A DNA stretch of 64,000 nucleotides, taken from NCBI RefSeq assembly GCF_001648175.1, contig NZ_CP015243.1, positions 2,976,001-3,040,000 of the forward strand. The letters run 5' to 3'. Position numbers and translations under genes: made by a program. The notes below the pieces were generated by a model that worked only from the letters and a program-made list of their open reading frames with translations, had not been told where the DNA came from and searched no databases. Positions within the stretch are counted from its first letter, which is position 1. Every line of letters begins with the position of its first letter. The stretch is from Halotalea alkalilenta. Lineage in GTDB: Bacteria; Pseudomonadota; Gammaproteobacteria; Pseudomonadales; Halomonadaceae. Below are positions 26,560 to 36,580 of the stretch, in pieces.

Positions 26560-27888
26560 TCAGGCAGAAGCATTTTGAGCTTCAGTCTGGATAGGCGTCA
26601 CGGAGAACCCGAGCTGCTTGGCGAGTCGACGCATGGAACGTTGCTTGGTTTCCAGCGCCTGTGCCTCGTAGTACTGGAGTCCGTGTTCGACATAGTCCAA
26701 TCCTTTGACCATGACGCGCCAGAACAGCGCCGCGAGTTTGCGCGCCAGGGCGATATTGGCGATCAATCCACCTCGGCGACCCGCCATCCGACGGTAAAAA
26801 CCGCCCAGCGCAATGTGTTTGCTGCGAGCGAGGCTGCGGGCCATGACGCAAAACAGGCGCCCAGCACGATTACGCCTGCGCTTGGCCGAGCGTTGGCGCT
26901 TACCGCTCTGATGACTCCCGGGGGCCAGCCCGGCCCAAGCGGTGAAGTGTTTCTCGGTCGGCCACTGGGTCAGGTCGGTTCCCACTTCACCTATGAGTTG
27001 CAGGACGCTGTAGTCCGTATGGGCGGGAAGCACGGTGAGATCATTGCCTCCACACAGAGCCACCAGCATCGGATGCAGGTCATCGATCTGGGGTGCATTG
27101 GCACCGCCTCGCTTGTGCGCCTTGGACGGCGGCGACGTCGGAGGATCGACGTCGATCGAACGGAGCACCGCTTCGATCTGTTGGTCGCAAGCCCTGATCA
27201 AACGCTGGTAGTGCTCCCAGCTTTCCAGCGCCTGGCGCAACGCGAACAGATGCTCCTCGGCCCAGGTCCCTTGCAGAGAGGCTTTGATCCGTTCGGCCTT
27301 CTGCTGGCGGATCTGCACGTCGCACAAAGCCAGCAGTCGCTCAGGATCGCGTTCACCCTCGAGCATCGACCGGATCACCGCCATGCCGCTGCGGCCCACC
27401 AGGTTGCTGATGACATCGTGCAATTTGATGTTCATCCGCTCCAAGGCCTTCTGCAGATGCTGCACATGCCCTGCGGCCAGCGTGATGTGGTCCTGGCGCA
27501 GTCGCAGGTAATCCTGCAAGCGCCGGATCTCGGCTGGGGGCACGAAGCCTGCCCGCAAGAGTCCGTGCGCGTGCAACGTCGCTCCCCACTGGCAATCCTT
27601 CATATCCGTCTTGCGACCCGGCAGATTGCGGGTGTGCTTACCGTTGACCATCAGCACCTGTAGTTTCGCGGCTTCCAGCACGCTGTACAGGGGCAGCCAG
27701 TAGATCCCCGTGGCCTCCATGGCCACCGACTTCACCTTCTGCGACAACAGCCAGTCGCGTAGCTCATGCAGCTGTGCCGTGAACGTGCCGAATACCTTCG
27801 GCTCCCCCCCGGCAATCGACACATGCATCTGCTCGCTGCCGACATCCACGAAGGCTGCCAATGGATCCAATACCGGTAAGTGGGCCAT
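26560..27888 (-). CDS. IS110-family transposase (DEDD recombinase), copy 2
   Basis: The protein is identical over all 442 residues to that of copy 1, with Asp15, Glu58, Asp95, Asp98 and Ser328 all present. Identity at the DNA level in the coding part points to very recent transposition. No frameshift or stop. Confidence 0.95.
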   Translation of the reverse strand: MAHLPVLDPLAAFVDVGSEQMHVSIAGGEPKVFGTFTAQLHELRDWLLSQKVKSVAMEATGIYWLPLYSVLEAAKLQVLMVNGKHTRNLPGRKTDMKDCQWGATLHAHGLLRAGFVPPAEIRRLQDYLRLRQDHITLAAGHVQHLQKALERMNIKLHDVISNLVGRSGMAVIRSMLEGERDPERLLALCDVQIRQQKAERIKASLQGTWAEEHLFALRQALESWEHYQRLIRACDQQIEAVLRSIDVDPPTSPPSKAHKRGGANAPQIDDLHPMLVALCGGNDLTVLPAHTDYSVLQLIGEVGTDLTQWPTEKHFTAWAGLAPGSHQSGKRQRSAKRRRNRAGRLFCVMARSLARSKHIALGGFYRRMAGRRGGLIANIALARKLAALFWRVMVKGLDYVEHGLQYYEAQALETKQRSMRRLAKQLGFSVTPIQTEAQNASA

Positions 27889-28134
27889 CTTATAGCTCCT
27901 GGGAACGGGTCGATGGAGAAGGGGTTACCGCAAGCCCGGTCGTGTTCTGGGAAGACAAATCTTTCCAACGGGAAGCCAGGCTCACCATAATGCGCAGCAG
28001 CCCACGACCAGAGCCATTCTCACCACCGGGCACCCGGCACCAAAAGACATGCGGCCACGCTGCTTGCGGCAACACAGCCATGCTACTCGGGTTCAAGGTC
28101 CATGCGCAGTGCCATCGCGATGGCACAGGAGGCT
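27889..28134 (-). ncRNA. Candidate bridge RNA region of IS110 copy 2
   Basis: Same 246-base non-coding left end as copy 1, with the two CTCACCA words at plus-strand 27981-27987 and 28019-28025 and the same 16-base palindrome near the outer end. The adjoining target is CT-CACCACGAAC. Confidence 0.55.
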
Positions 28135-28745
28135 CACCACGAACGGCCTGGGGGTGGCTCATTCCTCGCCGGCTCACCACGAACGGCCTGGGTGGCTCGT
28201 TCCTCGCCGGCTATCCGAGCATCCCGAGTAAGCGAAGCGCATCGAAGGGCGCGAATGAGGTTTTCCGGATCCAGGGCTCGGCAACCACACCTACCCGTTC
28301 GTCCCGAGCGGCGTTCCTACTCACCGAGGTGCCGGCTCATCGCGACAGTTGGGAACGCCAGTCGAGGGATCGAGCGGCAGCGCCAAGGCCGTGGTTCGAC
28401 TCGGCTCGTTCCTCGCCGGCTCACCACGAACGGCCTGGGGGTGGCTCATTCCTCGCCGGCTCACCACGAACGGCCTGGGTGGCTCATTCCTCGCCGGCTA
28501 TCCGAGCATCCCGAGTAAGCGAAGCGCATCGAAGGGCGCGAATGAGGTTTTCCGGATCCAGGGTTCGGCAACCACACCTACCCGTTCGTCCCGAGCGGCG
28601 TTCCTACTCACCGAGGTGCCGGCTCATCGCGACAGTCGGGAACGCCAGTCGAGGGATCGAGCGGCAGCGCCAAGGCCGTGGTTCGAGACGAGATGTTCTC
28701 CGAGCGCCCTGAGCGAGCGCAGCGAATCGAAGGACACGAACGCCA
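28135..28745 (+). repeat. Mosaic repeat block with a 287-bp tandem duplication
   Basis: Unit 1 starts at 28135 and unit 2 at 28422; the units differ at only a few bases. Each holds two CACCACGAACGGCCTGGG words, GCCGGCTATCCGAGCATCCC, CGTCCCGAGCGGCGTTCCTA, GAACGCCAGTCGAGGGATCG and GCCGTGGTTCGA. The same words, rearranged, make the repeats at 36581, 41176, 56651 and 58400. The block is in a gene-free stretch. Frames read across it encode no credible protein. Confidence 0.92.
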
Positions 28746-28759
28746 TTCCCCCGTCGGAT

Positions 28760-29139
28760 TCAACCCCTGCGCTGCTCACGCAGTGCCCGCACCTGCTCGG
28801 CCGGTAGGCCCACCAAGTCGGCGATCGTCGCATCATCCATCTCGGTTCGACTGATCATGCTGAGCGCAGTGGCGATGAGCGCACTCTCGCGTCCCTGCTC
28901 ACGCCCTTTGGCGAGCCCTTTCTCCAACCCTTCCTCCAGCCACCGCTGCGGCCATTTCTTCGCCCGTTCGGTCAACATACCTTGCACCTCGCTGAGTTCA
29001 TCCAGAGTGGTCCAATCCTGCAACTCGTCGGCGGGAACCCACTGCGGCAGCAGTACACGCTTGATCCAGCCAACGAAATGACGGCGCAGCTGCGCTTGTT
29101 CCTGACCTTGCAGTGAGTTGGAGTCATCTTCAGTCGCCA
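28760..29139 (-). pseudogene. C-terminal fragment of an Rpn-family nuclease/transposase-like gene
   Basis: The frame encodes LRRHFVGWIKRVLLPQWVPADE, a charged helix MLTERAKKWPQRWLEEGLEKGLAKGREQGRES and a tail MDDATIADLVGLPAEQVRALRE. These are typical of the C-terminus of Rpn (recombination-promoting PD-(D/E)XK nuclease) proteins. The N-terminal nuclease domain of about 180 residues is missing; fliE begins about 70 bases beyond. A short product from ATG 29139 or 29155 could still be made, but without the catalytic domain. Confidence 0.7.
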
Positions 29140-29207
29140 TGCTGTGAATGTGCAAAAGTCACAACGGCCGATCCAGACGACGCTTCAACCCAAGGGGAAA
29201 GCGACCC

Positions 29208-29546
29208 TCACACCTGCATGTTCATCACTTCACGATAGGCGCTGACCAGCCGGTTACGCACCTGGACGCTCATGTTCAGCGCGATGCTGCCCTTTTGCAG
29301 ATCGATCATCACGTCGTTGAGCGAGACGCCGGGGTCACCGCGTTCGTAGGCCTGGGACTGGATCTCGGCGCTTTGACGCACGCTATCGACGCGATCGATC
29401 GAACGCTTGAGCGAGGCGGCGAAGTCGAGCCCATCGCGGTTCGCATCATCGGCCCGGAGCATGCGGGTTACGCCACCGGCAGCTTGGGCGGCGGTGGCCT
29501 CCAGCGCCTGCAGGGCGCTGGCTAGGGCGCCAGAGGCAACGGTCAT
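29208..29546 (-). CDS. fliE: Flagellar hook-basal body adaptor FliE
   Basis: A 112-residue protein joining the MS ring to the rod. The conserved C-terminus is clear: YERGDPGVSLNDVMIDLQKGSIALNMSVQVRNRLVSAYREVMNMQV. The ATG at 29546 gives near-family length; ATG 29558 or TTG 29573 in the same frame are possible. It is transcribed away from fliFGHIJK, as in enteric bacteria. Confidence 0.95.
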   Translation of the reverse strand: MTVASGALASALQALEATAAQAAGGVTRMLRADDANRDGLDFAASLKRSIDRVDSVRQSAEIQSQAYERGDPGVSLNDVMIDLQKGSIALNMSVQVRNRLVSAYREVMNMQV

Positions 29547-29923
29547 GGCATCTCTCATTGCAGCGAGGCTCAATCAACGATCGATCACCGATCCATCGAT
29601 GAGACCCAGGAAGGAAACTCACCCTCGAACGCCGGGCATGCCGCCGGATCAGACCCAGGCGGATGCGACGAGACGAGGATGTCGATCGCAGGCTACCACT
29701 GGCGCGTCAGTTCGATCGGCGTAAATGAGCCCGATTTATCGACCTACTCGTCGGTTTGCTACGCAGGCCCGGGGCCAATAATGGGTGACATCTGTATTTA
29801 CACACCGTTACACCCAATGCACCGCGATCGCAGCGGGTGCTTCGTGCCAAGGACGTCCCACCCGGTGATCTTGATCAGCTACCAGCCTTCGTCTCGCTCC
29901 CTCGCCGCTTGCGAGCGCCAGAC
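29547..29923. other. Divergent fliE-fliF intergenic region
   Basis: No gene is seen. An AT-richer part at about 29775-29815 (GTGACATCTGTATTTACACACC) probably carries the class II promoters for both directions. I cannot identify an FlhDC box with confidence. Confidence 0.4.
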
Positions 29924-31612
29924 ATGACTTCAGCGAACGCCCGCACCGGGCTGGACCCCGCCCGACTGAAAGAGGCGCTGGCCAAGCTACGCACAGCGCC
30001 ACTGATCGGTGTGGCGGTAGCCATCGCTGCGTCCCTCGCGATTCTCATCGTACTGCTGCTGTGGGCGCGCTCGCCCGACTACAAGCCGCTCTACTCCAAC
30101 CTGAGCGACCGGGACGGCGGCGCCATCGTCGCCCAGCTCGAGCAGATGCAGATTCCCTATCGCTTCTCCGCCAGCGGTTCCACGGTGTTGATTCCCGCGG
30201 AGCAGATCGACCGTACCCGATTGACGCTCGCGGGCCTCGGGCTGCCGAAAGGCGGCGCGGTAGGCTTCGAGCTGATGGATGCCCAGCCGTTCGGGGTCAG
30301 CCAGTTCACCGAGCACGTCAACTACCAGCGTGCGCTCGAAGGCGAGCTCGCCCGCTCGATCGAGACGCTGGGTCCCGTCGCCTCGGCGCGCGTCCATCTG
30401 GCGATCCCGCAGCCGACGGTGTTCGTTCGCGATCGCCGCACGCCAAGCGCTTCGGTAGTGGTCGAACTCCATCCGGGCAGGGCGCTGGATACTTCCCAGG
30501 TCGCCGCGGTGACCCACCTGGTGTCCAGCAGCGTCTCCGAAATGCCGATCGATGGCATCAGCGTGGTGGACCAGAACGGCAACCTGCTGACCAGAAGCGG
30601 CCTCGGCGACGCCGGTGCGGACGATGCCCGGCTCAAATACACCCAGGAGGTCGAGGAGCGGCTGCGCAAGCGGATCGAGGCCTTGATCGGCGCCCTGGTC
30701 GGCCGCGACAACGTGCTTACCACGGTCACCGCCGACATCGACTACTCGAGCGCCGAGCACACCCAGGAACACTACGATCCCAACGCGGATCCACAGTCGA
30801 CCGCGGTGCGCAGCCGCCAGTCCAACGATGCCGAGCAGCTCGGTGCCAATGGCATCGGCGGCGTACCCGGTGCGCTTTCCAACCAGGCTCCCGAATCACA
30901 GCCACAGACGATCAACGCCCAGCAGGGCGAGCAGGCCGAGGGCGACGAGCAGGACGAACCCAACCGGCCACCCTCCTCGATGCAGCGCAGTGAAACGGTC
31001 AACTACGAACTCAACCGCATGGTGCGCCATGTCAGGGAAGCGCGCGGGGCGATCAACCGGCTCTCCGTCGCGGTGGCAGTCAATTATCGCGCGGACGCGG
31101 AAGGCGTGGCCCAGCCGCTCGAAGCCGAGGTGCTGGAGCGGATCAGCCGCTTGGTACGCGAGACGATGGGATTCTCGGAAAGCCGCGGCGATAGCCTCGA
31201 AGTGGTCAATGCCCCATTCAGCGAATCGATCGACGTCGTGGCCGAATCGAACTGGTGGCAAGACCCGCGCCTGATCGAGCTGGCACTGGAGTATGCCCGC
31301 TACCTCGCGATCGCCCTGGTTGCATGGCTGCTGTGGCGACGGCTGGTCCGGCCGGCCCTGAACCGCCAGCGCGTCGAGCGCGAGGAGCGAACACGCATAG
31401 TCGCCGAGGCCGAAAGCGAGGCGATGCAGACCGCCAGCCGCGTGGAAGCCGAGCAGCAGGCGCAGATCCACGAGCAGCGCAATCAGCTGGCCCGCAAACG
31501 CCAGGACGAACAGCGGATCCAACGGGTCCGCGAAAAGGCACGCAAGGATCCCCGCCTGATCGCGATGATCCTCAAGGGATGGATGAACGAAGATGACCAG
31601 CGCCAACGTTGA
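29924..31612 (+). CDS. fliF: Flagellar MS-ring protein FliF
   Basis: A 562-residue inner-membrane ring protein. It has an N-terminal membrane helix (VAVAIAASLAILIVLLLWA), the ring-building segments WARSPDYKPLYSNLSDRDGGAIVAQL and FGVSQFTEHVNYQRALEGELARSIETL, a second membrane helix near residue 460 (YLAIALVAWLLWRRLV), and the C-terminal FliG-binding tail KARKDPRLIAMILKGWMNED. It is the first gene of fliFGHIJK. Its end overlaps fliG by 20 bases. Confidence 0.97.
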   Translation: MTSANARTGLDPARLKEALAKLRTAPLIGVAVAIAASLAILIVLLLWARSPDYKPLYSNLSDRDGGAIVAQLEQMQIPYRFSASGSTVLIPAEQIDRTRLTLAGLGLPKGGAVGFELMDAQPFGVSQFTEHVNYQRALEGELARSIETLGPVASARVHLAIPQPTVFVRDRRTPSASVVVELHPGRALDTSQVAAVTHLVSSSVSEMPIDGISVVDQNGNLLTRSGLGDAGADDARLKYTQEVEERLRKRIEALIGALVGRDNVLTTVTADIDYSSAEHTQEHYDPNADPQSTAVRSRQSNDAEQLGANGIGGVPGALSNQAPESQPQTINAQQGEQAEGDEQDEPNRPPSSMQRSETVNYELNRMVRHVREARGAINRLSVAVAVNYRADAEGVAQPLEAEVLERISRLVRETMGFSESRGDSLEVVNAPFSESIDVVAESNWWQDPRLIELALEYARYLAIALVAWLLWRRLVRPALNRQRVEREERTRIVAEAESEAMQTASRVEAEQQAQIHEQRNQLARKRQDEQRIQRVREKARKDPRLIAMILKGWMNEDDQRQR

Positions 31613-32606
31613 GTTCAACCTCACCGCCGGGCTCGAGCGCAGCGCGATTCTGATGCTGGCGCTCGAGGAAGAGACCGCGGTCCATGTGTTCAAGCACCTC
31701 AGCATGCACGACGTGCAGCGCTTGAGCCGGGCGATGGCCGGCCTCGGCCCGCTCTCCAACGAGCGCGTCACCGAGGTGATGAACGACTTCGACGACGAGC
31801 TCGACCAGTTCAGCGCGATCAACATCGACTCGACCGAGCACCTCAAGGGCATCCTGACCAAGACCCTCGGCGAGGATCGCGCCACCGAGCTGCTCTCGGA
31901 CATTCTCGAGGCCAGCAACAGCACCGGGCTCGACTCGCTCAACGGCATGGAAGCGAAGGTGATCGCCGAGCTGATCCGCGACGAACATCCGCAGATCATC
32001 GCCACCATCATCGTCCATCTCGAGCGCGGCCACGCCGCCAACGTGCTCAACCTGCTCGACGACGACCAGCGCAGCGACATCCTGCTGCGCATCGCCACCT
32101 TCGGCGGCGTTCAGCCCGCCGCACTCGCCGAGCTCGACCAGGTGCTCGGCGGCATGCTCAGCGGCAAACAGGTCAAGCGCGACAAGCTCGGCGGCGTACG
32201 TCCCGCAGCCGAGATCCTCAACCTGATGAGCAGCTCCTTCGAGGAGCAGGTGATCTCCCGGGTACGCGCCTACGACGAGGAGCTGGCCCAGCAGATCGTC
32301 GATCAGATGTTCGTGTTCGACAACCTGATCGACCTCGACGGCCAAGCGATCCAGCGGATCATCCAGGAGGTCGACAGCAACTCGCTGGCGATCGCGCTCA
32401 AGGGAACCGACGAGGCGCTGCGCGAGCACTTCTTCTCGTTCATGTCGAACCGCGCCGCCGAGATCCTCCGCGACGACATCCAGATGCGCGGCCCGATCCG
32501 GGTCACCCTGGTCGAGGCCGAACAGAAGGCGATCACCCAGCTGGCCCGCCGACTCGCCGAAAGGGGCGAAATCAACCTCGGCCACAGCGAGGAGGACTAT
32601 GTCTGA
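31593..32606 (+). CDS. fliG: Flagellar motor switch protein FliG
   Basis: A 337-residue rotor protein that meets the stator and controls rotation sense. The N-terminal domain binds FliF, the middle has the EHPQIIATIIVHL motif (EHPQ) for FliM binding and the C-terminal domain carries the charged helix IQRIIQEVDSNSLAIALKG, then RAAEILRDDIQMRGPIRVTLVEAEQK. Overlaps fliF at the start and fliH by eight bases at the end. Confidence 0.97.
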   Translation: MTSANVEFNLTAGLERSAILMLALEEETAVHVFKHLSMHDVQRLSRAMAGLGPLSNERVTEVMNDFDDELDQFSAINIDSTEHLKGILTKTLGEDRATELLSDILEASNSTGLDSLNGMEAKVIAELIRDEHPQIIATIIVHLERGHAANVLNLLDDDQRSDILLRIATFGGVQPAALAELDQVLGGMLSGKQVKRDKLGGVRPAAEILNLMSSSFEEQVISRVRAYDEELAQQIVDQMFVFDNLIDLDGQAIQRIIQEVDSNSLAIALKGTDEALREHFFSFMSNRAAEILRDDIQMRGPIRVTLVEAEQKAITQLARRLAERGEINLGHSEEDYV

Positions 32607-33276
32607 CCATCCTCGCCACTGGCGCCCCTGGCGGCTCCACGACCTGGGTTCCGCGCAGCCGACGCCCGCGGACAAGCTCGCGCCGGCGCGTACCAAGCGC
32701 AACGCCGAGGCGGAGATCAGCCGCGCACTGTTCGAACAAGCCAAGGAACGCGCTTGCGCCCAGGGTTTCGAACAGGGTCGCGAAGAGGGCTTCAAGCAGG
32801 GGCAGCGGGAAGGATTCGAGGCCGCGCAGCGAGCCGGGCTAGAGGGTCTTGACCAGCGCCTGGACACCCTGGTGGCACCGCTCGCCGAACTGGCACGGCG
32901 CTTCGAAGCCGCGCTGCGCGAGGAGAACGACACCATCGCTCGCGCCACCACGGAGCTTGCGCTAGAGGTCGGTCGAGTGCTCGCGGGAGACGCACTGCGA
33001 CTGGCGCCTGAATACATCGTCGATGATGTCCAGGCACTGCTCGAAGAACCGTTCGAGTCCAACGCCCCACCAACGCTGCTGCTTCATCCTGAGGATCTAG
33101 CGCTGGTCGAGACACGCCTCGACGCCGAGCTGCGCGCGGCGGGCTGGCAGCTGCGCGCCAACCCCGCTCTCGAACGCGGCGACTGCCAGCTCGAAAGCAT
33201 GTACCAGGTGATCGACGCCAGCCGCAGCGACCGCTGGGAACGACTGCGCCTGGCCGTCGGCCACAAGGCGCACTGA
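32599..33276 (+). CDS. fliH: Flagellar export ATPase regulator FliH
   Basis: A 225-residue negative regulator and tether of the FliI ATPase. It shows a Gly-repeat helix with the periodic pattern [19 protein letters not shown], typical of FliH, and a C-terminal domain ([33 protein letters not shown]) as in V-ATPase E-like subunits. It overlaps fliG and is followed one base later by the fliI start. Confidence 0.93.
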   Translation: MSDHPRHWRPWRLHDLGSAQPTPADKLAPARTKRNAEAEISRALFEQAKERACAQGFEQGREEGFKQGQREGFEAAQRAGLEGLDQRLDTLVAPLAELARRFEAALREENDTIARATTELALEVGRVLAGDALRLAPEYIVDDVQALLEEPFESNAPPTLLLHPEDLALVETRLDAELRAAGWQLRANPALERGDCQLESMYQVIDASRSDRWERLRLAVGHKAH

Positions 33277-33277
33277 G

Positions 33278-34678
33278 ATGAGCACCTCGTTCGATACCCA
33301 GACGCTGCGCACCGAGCGCCTCGACCGGCTCGCTCGCGCGAGTGCCGCGGTCGCCGCACTCCCCCGCTGGCGCACCTGCGGCCGGCTGCTGCGGGCGACC
33401 GGCCTGGTACTCGAGGCCGGCGGCCTGCGCCTGCCGCTGGGCGCCAGCTGCCGAGTGGAGCTAGCGAATGAAGGCGGCTTCGCCGAGGCCGAGGTGGTGG
33501 GTTTCACCCGCGACACGCTCTATCTGATGCCGTTCGAGGAGATCGCCGGCGTAGTGCCCGGCGCTCGGGTCTGGCCGCTCGACGAAAAAGGGGGCATGTC
33601 CCAGCGTCTGCCGGTGGGAGACGGTCTGCTCGGGCGCGTCGTCGACGCGCGAGGCCGCCCGCTCGACGGCCAGGGAGCGCTTCGCGACGTGGTCTCGCAA
33701 TCCCTTGGCGGCACCTCCCTCAACCCGTTGGAGCGCGCACCGATCCGTGAGCCGCTCGATGTCGGGGTGCGCGCGATCAACGCGATGCTCACCGTTGGCC
33801 GCGGCCAGCGTCTCGGGCTCTTCGCAGGCTCAGGGGTCGGCAAGAGCGTGCTGCTGGGGATGATGGCCCGATTCACCGAGGCGGAGGTGATCGTGGTCGG
33901 ACTGATCGGCGAGCGCGGACGCGAGGTCAAGGACTTCATCGAGAACATCCTCGGCGAATCGGGACTCTCCCGGGCCGCGGTGGTCGCCGCACCCGCCGAC
34001 TGCTCGCCGCTGCTGCGCCTCCAGGGCGCGGCCTACGCCACCCGGCTGGCGGAGAACTTTCGCCAGCAGGGGCGCAATGTGCTGCTGATCATGGATTCGC
34101 TGACCCGCTATGCGATGGCGATCCGCGAGATCGCGCTGGCGATCGGCGAGCCCCCCGCCACCAAGGGCTACCCGCCCTCGGTATTCGCCCGGCTACCGGC
34201 ACTGGTCGAACGCGCGGGCAACGCAGCGCCCGGCGGCGGCTCGATTACCGCTTTCTACACCGTGCTCACCGAAGGCGACGACCAGCAGGACCCGATCGCC
34301 GACGCGGCTCGAGCGATCCTCGATGGGCACTTCGTACTGTCGCGCTCGCTGGCCGAAGCCGGCCACTATCCGGCGATCGACATCGAAGCCTCGATCAGCC
34401 GCGCGATGACGGCGCTGGTCGATAGTCGTCATTTCGACTGTGTCCAGGGTCTCAAGCGGCTGATCTCCCACTACCAGCGCAACCGCGACCTGGTCAACGT
34501 CGGTGCCTACGTCTCCGGCAGCGACCCACTGCTCGACCAGGCGATCGCGCTGCAACCGATGATCGAGGCCTTCCTCTGCCAGCGAATCGACGAACGCGCC
34601 GATTTCGATACAGCCGTCCAGGCCCTCTTCGACTTGATCGAGCAGGGCAACAGTGCGTCAAGGAGCCGACCAAGATGA
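33278..34678 (+). CDS. fliI: Flagellum-specific export ATPase FliI
   Basis: A 466-residue F1-beta-like ATPase that powers the export apparatus. Walker A is [13 protein letters not shown], Walker B is [15 protein letters not shown], and the family motif [18 protein letters not shown] is present. Length and order are normal. The stop overlaps fliJ by four bases. Confidence 0.97.
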   Translation: MSTSFDTQTLRTERLDRLARASAAVAALPRWRTCGRLLRATGLVLEAGGLRLPLGASCRVELANEGGFAEAEVVGFTRDTLYLMPFEEIAGVVPGARVWPLDEKGGMSQRLPVGDGLLGRVVDARGRPLDGQGALRDVVSQSLGGTSLNPLERAPIREPLDVGVRAINAMLTVGRGQRLGLFAGSGVGKSVLLGMMARFTEAEVIVVGLIGERGREVKDFIENILGESGLSRAAVVAAPADCSPLLRLQGAAYATRLAENFRQQGRNVLLIMDSLTRYAMAIREIALAIGEPPATKGYPPSVFARLPALVERAGNAAPGGGSITAFYTVLTEGDDQQDPIADAARAILDGHFVLSRSLAEAGHYPAIDIEASISRAMTALVDSRHFDCVQGLKRLISHYQRNRDLVNVGAYVSGSDPLLDQAIALQPMIEAFLCQRIDERADFDTAVQALFDLIEQGNSASRSRPR

Positions 34679-35112
34679 GCGAGCAGTCACTCAAGATGCT
34701 GATCGATCTCGCCACCGAGCGCCGCGATAGTGCGACGCTCGCGCTGGCCGAACTGAAACGCGCGCTGGGCGCGAGTGAAAGCCAGCTAAGCCAGCTCGAA
34801 GAGTATCGCCAGGGCTATCGTAACCGTCTGCGCGAGGCGATGGCCCAGGGGGTATCGCCCGGCCAGCTCGATAACCAGCGCCGCTTCCTCGAAGCGCTCG
34901 ATACCGCGATCGCGCATCAGCGACAGCGCCGCGACGACGACCAGGTACGCCGCGAACAGGGGCTCGCGACCTGGCGACAGGACCAGCGCAAGGTCGACGC
35001 ACTCTCCACCCTCGCCAGCCGACGCAAGCAGGATGCGAACCACCGCGAGCGACGCCTGGAGCAGCTTCGCAACGATGAGTACGCCAGTCGCGCCCAGTCG
35101 CAGTACACCTAG
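34675..35112 (+). CDS. fliJ: Flagellar export chaperone FliJ
   Basis: A 145-residue, almost fully helical coiled-coil protein, rich in Gln, Arg and Leu. It forms the stalk in the FliI ring and helps recycle export chaperones. The family is recognised by size, coiled coil and position after fliI. Overlaps the fliI stop by four bases. Confidence 0.9.
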   Translation: MSEQSLKMLIDLATERRDSATLALAELKRALGASESQLSQLEEYRQGYRNRLREAMAQGVSPGQLDNQRRFLEALDTAIAHQRQRRDDDQVRREQGLATWRQDQRKVDALSTLASRRKQDANHRERRLEQLRNDEYASRAQSQYT

Positions 35113-35174
35113 GACGCATCGACCCTCATCCCGGCCGCGCCGACAAGTTTCGCTTCACGCAGGGGAAAAACGCC

Positions 35175-36566
35175 ATGCAGATCGCCTTCAATCCGAGCCC
35201 GAACATCGACACGACGCGCGACCTCGTTCCCCGTGCGGAGCAAGACGCGAGCTTCTCCTCGCTGCTCGATCAGGCAAGTTCATCACTCTCGCCGCAGCCG
35301 GGGCTGGCCCATCAGCCGCACTCATCCGCGGATGTCGGCCAGCCACGCACGATCGCCCCAGAAGGCGGCGATCACGACCAGGGCGGGACGAGCGAAACCG
35401 AAGCCGCTGAAGCGCTCCCGGACATCGCCCTGGTCAACCCGCCCTCCTCGAGCTCGGCCGATGCCCCATCGGTGAGGACCGAATCGCCAAACCAAGCCGG
35501 CGTCGCCAAAGACGCCGCGACTGCGCTCCCCGTGGAAGCACTCCCCGCGGAGAACGGTGTCTCGAGCAGGCCGCAAGCGACGGTCGCGCCAGCTCCCGCC
35601 GCAGCGTCCGCAGATCACCAGCCCGACACCCCGGCGACCATGCGAGCGGTCATCGACTCACGCGTCCTACCGCAAGAAGCACGAGCGCTCGTCCAACAGG
35701 CATCGGGTATCGCCACGACCGCGAACACCGCCTCTGACAGCGTTGACGACACCGCGGTCGAGCGCCCCCAAACCGAAGTGCGCTCGGCGCCCAGCACCGC
35801 GCGTGAGGCATTCAGCCCAGCCAGCTCATCCACGCTCCGGTCGCGTGCGGACCTGAGCCTTGAAGACAGTCTCAACCGGTTTCGCTCATTCAAGCCCGCC
35901 AGCGCAGAGGTCAGTGGGCGCGCCGCCGACACGATCACCACCGTGCCAGCGGCTGCGTTGACGGCCTCACCGCAGGGACAATCCAGTTCCATCCCAGCGG
36001 CCAGCAGCAGCGAAGTGCCCAGTGCCACCTTGACCGAGCAGGTTGGCGAGCAGGAATGGACCAACTCGCTGGCCACCCGCCTGACCGGCCTCGGCAATAC
36101 CCCTGGCGTGCGCACGCTCGAACTGAGCCTCAACCCGGCAGAGCTTGGGCCGCTGTCGGTATCGCTGAGCGTCGATACCAAATCCCAAGCCGTACTCCGT
36201 CTCGAAATGGCCCACCCACAGACCCGCAAAGCGCTGGACGACTCGCTCGACAAGCTGCGCGAGGCCTTCAGCGAACGCGGCCTGACCCTTGCCCAGGCAC
36301 AGCTCGTCGAACGCCCCTCGGCCACCGCCACGACGACTCAGCAGCAAAACGGCGCACAGCCGCAGTTCTCCCAGAACGGCGACACGAGCGGGTTCGCGGG
36401 TCAGCAGCAAGCGTTTCAGCAAGGCAGCGGCCAGCGCCCGGATGCCCCCCTCACTCAGCCTGACTCGATCGAAGCGGCTGCGTCCGCAGGAGCCACCGAC
36501 GAACAAGCGACGGGTGCCAGTCAGCAGACACCCCGGCTCTCGGGGGGAGTCGATCTATTCGCCTGA
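35175..36566 (+). CDS. fliK: Flagellar hook-length control protein FliK
   Basis: A 463-residue exported ruler protein. The long low-complexity N-terminal part is rich in Ala, Ser, Pro, Thr and Gln. The conserved C-terminal domain begins near 295 (EWTNSLATRLTGL then VRTLELSLNPAELGPLSVSLSV, ALDDSLDKLREAFSERGL) and triggers the export switch at FlhB. It closes the fliFGHIJK operon; mosaic repeat sequence follows at once. Confidence 0.94.
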   Translation: MQIAFNPSPNIDTTRDLVPRAEQDASFSSLLDQASSSLSPQPGLAHQPHSSADVGQPRTIAPEGGDHDQGGTSETEAAEALPDIALVNPPSSSSADAPSVRTESPNQAGVAKDAATALPVEALPAENGVSSRPQATVAPAPAAASADHQPDTPATMRAVIDSRVLPQEARALVQQASGIATTANTASDSVDDTAVERPQTEVRSAPSTAREAFSPASSSTLRSRADLSLEDSLNRFRSFKPASAEVSGRAADTITTVPAAALTASPQGQSSSIPAASSSEVPSATLTEQVGEQEWTNSLATRLTGLGNTPGVRTLELSLNPAELGPLSVSLSVDTKSQAVLRLEMAHPQTRKALDDSLDKLREAFSERGLTLAQAQLVERPSATATTTQQQNGAQPQFSQNGDTSGFAGQQQAFQQGSGQRPDAPLTQPDSIEAAASAGATDEQATGASQQTPRLSGGVDLFA

Positions 36567-36580
36567 CCACCGCACATCGC

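Larger units (their letters stand above)
26475..28134 (-). mobile_element. IS110-family element, copy 2
   Basis: A 1660-bp element nearly identical to copy 1, with one G fewer in a G run of the right end (about 26519-26524). It is inserted in a repeat block at CT-CACCACGAAC. The intact junction GCCGGCT-CACCACGAAC at 28415-28431 shows what the site looked like before insertion, so both ends are fixed to the base. It lies between flaG and fliE. Confidence 0.95.

Noticed and set aside
26479..27663. Long plus-strand open frame (394 codons) opposite the IS110 transposase, also in the other two copies
   Set aside because: It is the antisense shadow of the GC-rich transposase gene. Its translation has no domain character and its ends follow the transposase codons.
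28135..28745. Repeat array considered as CRISPR
   Set aside because: Units are 287 bp and nearly identical throughout, with no short repeats separated by unique spacers and no cas genes.
28102..28807. Overlapping plus-strand open frames across the repeat block
   Set aside because: They begin inside the IS end and translate the repeats in different frames (SFLAGYPSIPSKRS); no ribosome site and no family.
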